This document shows, one piece after another, positions 31,346 through 34,104 of a stretch of DNA of 34,104 bases. Both the position numbers and the translations under genes were made by a program. How positions within the stretch are numbered: the stretch's first letter is position 1; every line of letters begins with the position of its first letter. Where the stretch lies: contig CAZLZN010000018.1 of NCBI GenBank assembly GCA_964564035.1, positions 1-34,104 on the forward strand, read 5' to 3'. This stretch comes from JAHIGH01 sp964564035 (GTDB taxonomy: Bacteria; Patescibacteriota; Microgenomatia; Levybacterales; UBA12049). The notes under the pieces were generated by a model. It did not search any database, had not been told where the DNA came from, and saw nothing but the letters and a program-made list of their open reading frames with translations.

Positions 31346-32053
31346 ATGATAACTGATTGTGCCCGGAGATTATTTATAAGCCTGGCATTTATATTTTCTT
31401 TCGTTGTATTTATTCCTTCAAATGTACTCGCTGCTACAATTTCATATCTTATAACTGAGGGCGTTGTTGCCTATCAGGTGTCGGTGAAGGGTGAGGTGTT
31501 TCTCGAGAAGAACTTGACGATTGAATATAAAGGCGGACAAGTAATATTTAGTTCAAATCCTGACGGGACAGGTGCGACATACGCTGATGACGCTGTGGTG
31601 ATGACTTTTAAGAAACAGGGATCGAGCACCATAAAAACTTTTAAACATGAATATGAATCGTCCTGCAGAAATCTTCAGGCTCTTCCTCCAAAGGATCTGA
31701 CAAGTAATTTTTCGGGCGAGGGAACGTATGAGATAAATGTGAAGATCAAGGATGAGTGCGGATACTGGGCGGCATCGAGTGCAATGTATCTGGTCAATAT
31801 TGGCGCTCCGGAACCAACCCCCATCGCCCCCGAACCCTTCCTCGATTTGCCCTTTAAACATGACGGGAAAAAATTTGATGAAGTTGCGACGAACATCAAT
31901 TCATATTTTGACCACGCCTATCCATTATTAAGTAGCGGCGTGGGAGAGCCAGCTGCACTTTCAGGACAGATTATTACCTATGCAAATGAAATTAGCGAAA
32001 GTAAATCTTACCCTCTCATGACGGATATGATTATGGAAGCTGGGCAGGCGTAA
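31346..32053 (+). pseudogene. M23 peptidase, N-terminal fragment (frameshifted)
   Basis: 235 codons before a stop. There is a signal peptide (LFISLAFIFSFVVFIPSNVLAATI), a β-rich domain (about 25-155, with a Cys pair) and a segment leading toward a metallopeptidase (SYFDHAYPLLSSGVGEPAALSGQIITYANEISESKSYP). After SYP the frame drifts into LMTDMIMEAGQA and stops. In the next frame the same DNA reads SHDGYDYGSWAGVNDGDPVLAAASG, the M23 opening with the HxxxD zinc ligands, so one base appears to be missing around 32011-32017. ATG 31346 is preferred over TTG 31340. Confidence 0.75.
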
Positions 32054-32124
32054 ACGACGGTGACCCTGTTTTAGCAGCTGCCTCCGGATCTGCGACATAC
32101 AAAATTGGAGGAGCTTCCGGCAAT

Positions 32125-34005
32125 ATGATACTTATTGATCACGGTAACGGTTTTCAAACCAGATATATGCATATGTATCTAGATGGCATGATCGCCAGTC
32201 CTTCAGGCAAGCAAAAAGTGTGGGTTGAGAAGGGGCAGCAAATAGGAAAAGTGGGACACACCGGAAATTGTTATTCTCTGGATCGATTCGGAAATAAAAT
32301 ATACAATACGGCAGATTGTGCGCATATACATTTTGATGTAACAAGAGATAAAGAATGGAAAAACGGCGATGGAGATTTTAGTGATAATATTCCTGACGGG
32401 ATGACCGATCCCTTCGGATGGGAAGTGACCAAAGATGAAGCAGATAAGAGCATTGATCCATGGGAACACTATTCTTTTTATTATAACGGCAAACAAAGAA
32501 CCGGCACAAAAAGCTACTATCTATGGGCAAAAAAATTTCCGGGAATTGTAGATACGGTTACCGAAACAGGCGGAACATATACAATAGGTGATTTTAAGGC
32601 TGTTGTTAAACCTGATACATTTTTTAGTTCGGTTACACTATATATGAATTATGCGCCAAGCGTAATTGCAACCGAATCTGTAAGATCAGTTGGTCCTGTA
32701 ATTGATATTAAAGTGAAAAATATTCTCGGTGATTTTGTTACTCTTCTTACGAAGCCTGTTGATCTAATATGGTATCCATTTAAAAATACCGATCTATCTC
32801 GTTTTAAGATTGGGTCGTTTTATGTTTATTCTTCAAAAGACGGTAATACATGGACAAAAGAAATTGAGGTTAATCCGTTTAACCCGGGAGAGATAACAGC
32901 TGCTGTCAGTCATTTAACATACTTTGCAATAATGGGTGAGCGTAAAGACATAACTGCACCTATCACAACGCCGGAGATTGAAGGGTTAAGAGGGCAAGAG
33001 AACCTGTATAAGTCGGAAGTTGAATTGAAGTTTATCGCAACGGATAGTGCTGATATAGATCCGGCAGGAGTCAAATACACTTATTACAAAATAAATGATG
33101 ATGAATGGGCGCTCTACGAAGATAAACCGATATCTTTATCACAAGAAAAAAAATATGTTGTATCTTTCTATTCAAGCGATAATGACGGTAATATCGGGGA
33201 TCTAAAAACAATTGAATTTGATATTGATAAAACGTCGCCGGTTGTTACAGCTATACCTGATAGGGAGCCTGATGTAAGCGGATGGTATAACAAACCTGTA
33301 AAAATTGATTTTAAATCAGAGGAAGATACAGATATTTGTGAATCAGTAAGTTACGAGGGGCCTGATATGGAAAACGCGGTAATTGAGGGTACATGTACGG
33401 ATAAAGCGGGAAATGAAGGACGTGCAGAATATATATTAAATTATGATTCATCTAAGCCAAATCTAATTCTAAATGCTCTGTCAAATGGAGAGGAATATGC
33501 TTCGGGCATGTGGACGAATAGCGGCGTAAATATTGAGTTTATATGCAGTGATCATGTATCGGGTGTTGATCAATATTCTGATCCGATTTTACTCTCGAAC
33601 GAGGGAAAAGATCAGTCCGTGACGGGCACTTGCTCAGATAATGCAGGAAATGATGTTACGGTCGAATTTAAAAATATAAATATAGATAAAACTGCACCTG
33701 TCGTGATATTAAGAGCAACTCCTGATGAAATCTGGCCGCCGAACGGGAAGATGGTAGATATACTTATAGCCGGAAATATAATTGAAGATAATTTGAAAAC
33801 TAAAACATTCAAAGTGATTGATGAATATGGTCTGATCCAGCCAAATATAACAGATTTTGATCAGACTATTCAATTAGAGTCAAAAAGGGAGGGTAAGGAT
33901 AAAGACGGACGATTTTATGAGATAAGAGTATTTGTTGAAGACTTGGCAGGAAATATAGCTGAGGCGCAAGCAATAGTAGTTGTTCCTCATGATCAAAGTA
34001 AATGA
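32125..34005 (+). pseudogene. M23 peptidase, catalytic and Ig-like part
   Basis: This frame is open from 32005; the first internal ATG is at 32125, but the zinc motif HDGYD (32017-32031) lies before it, so that ATG would give an inactive product. The catalytic domain continues with NMILIDHGNGFQTRYMHM, VEKGQQIGKVGHTG and CAHIHFDVTRD (the HxH zinc ligand). After a β linker there are about three Ig-like repeats introduced by DKTSPVV, SSKPNL and DKTAPVV, each with TDKAGN/SDNAGN-type turns, and a last β domain. It is a lytic-transglycosylase-partner-type surface peptidase that would cut peptidoglycan cross-links if the frame were intact. Confidence 0.75.
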
Positions 34006-34055
34006 TGCTTGAAATTATAAATTAAACAAGGTAGTCTGAAATATAGATACAGAAT

Positions 34056-34104
34056 ATGACAAAAAAAATAAATAAAAACGTGAATAAATTATTATTATTA
34101 ATTG
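34056..34104 (+). CDS. Start of a truncated gene, likely exported
   Basis: An ATG at 34056 opens a frame running off the window: MTKKINKNVNKLLLLI. Lysine-rich residues followed by a hydrophobic run look like a signal peptide or TM start. TAGATA (34044-34049) ends 6 nt before the ATG, as for the leaderless genes. Only 16 codons are visible, so coding is tentative. Confidence 0.4.
   Translation, partial: MTKKINKNVNKLLLLI

Noticed and set aside
32003..32017. Programmed -1 frameshift in the M23 gene
   Set aside because: No canonical slippery heptamer or clear downstream stimulatory structure was seen; a missing base explains the data more simply.

Overview
The window is a dense, gene-rich bacterial chromosome segment of moderate GC. 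It has no rRNA, no transposase, no phage genes and no CRISPR array. The gene style points to an uncultured bacterium, plausibly of the Candidate Phyla Radiation (Patescibacteria): short overlaps, many small membrane proteins, a PilN/PilO operon, type 2 IPP isomerase, Gmad2/GerMN and DUF2079 proteins, and promoters set almost on top of start codons. This placement is inference; no taxonomic marker here settles it. TGA is an ordinary stop codon (for example at 7417-7419 and 20874-20876), so the TGA=Gly code of some CPR groups is not used.

Layout. 1-116 (-): an initiator-like tRNA(CAU) with an odd body and its terminator. 310-4390 (+): a tight nitrogen-assimilation operon of glutamine synthetase, ammonium transporter and glutamate dehydrogenase, followed by a SET-domain protein. 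4938-8893: a deoxyribosyltransferase-like protein (-), then an MFS transporter, a flavodoxin, a Gmad2/GerMN envelope protein and DUF1761 (+). 8971-13779 (+): a DUF2079 membrane protein carrying a dispersed repeat inside its frame, then a pilus/surface operon (PilN, PilO, small TM protein, large FN3/Ig-like surface protein). 13925-16805 (+): a flavin oxidoreductase, a DapF-like racemase/epimerase and a VanX-like dipeptidase. 16817-22706 (-): a SLOG-fold protein, threonine synthase, a shikimate-kinase-like P-loop kinase, aspartate-semialdehyde dehydrogenase and a SulP transporter. 22771-27252: FKBP isomerase, DoxX (-), RadC, an orphan DUF433 protein (-), a repeat-filled 0.5-kb gap and EF-G. 27462-34104: an AbrB/PIN toxin-antitoxin pair, small membrane proteins, type 2 IPP isomerase, a GH18-like hydrolase, a frameshifted M23 peptidase with Ig-like repeats, and the first codons of another gene.

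Main discovery. In the 125 nt between sulP and asd on the minus strand there is what reads as a complete threonine-operon attenuator. It has a TTGACA-17-TAATGT promoter, a 17-codon leader peptide with 4 Thr and 3 Ile residues, tandem Thr codons inside pairing segment 1, a leader stop codon at the edge of segment 2, a possible 2:3 antiterminator, and a 3:4 GC hairpin followed by six T just before asd. It precedes asd, a divergent kinase and thrC, so the logic resembles E. coli thrL. The kinase has lost recognisable shikimate-binding residues and is a candidate for the missing homoserine kinase.

Other notable signals. At least six genes have a -10 box ending exactly 6 nt before the start codon, which implies leaderless mRNAs. 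Several families of short dispersed, often palindromic repeats occur between genes, and two of them appear inside reading frames. A one-base deletion splits the M23 peptidase exactly before its first zinc-ligand motif.
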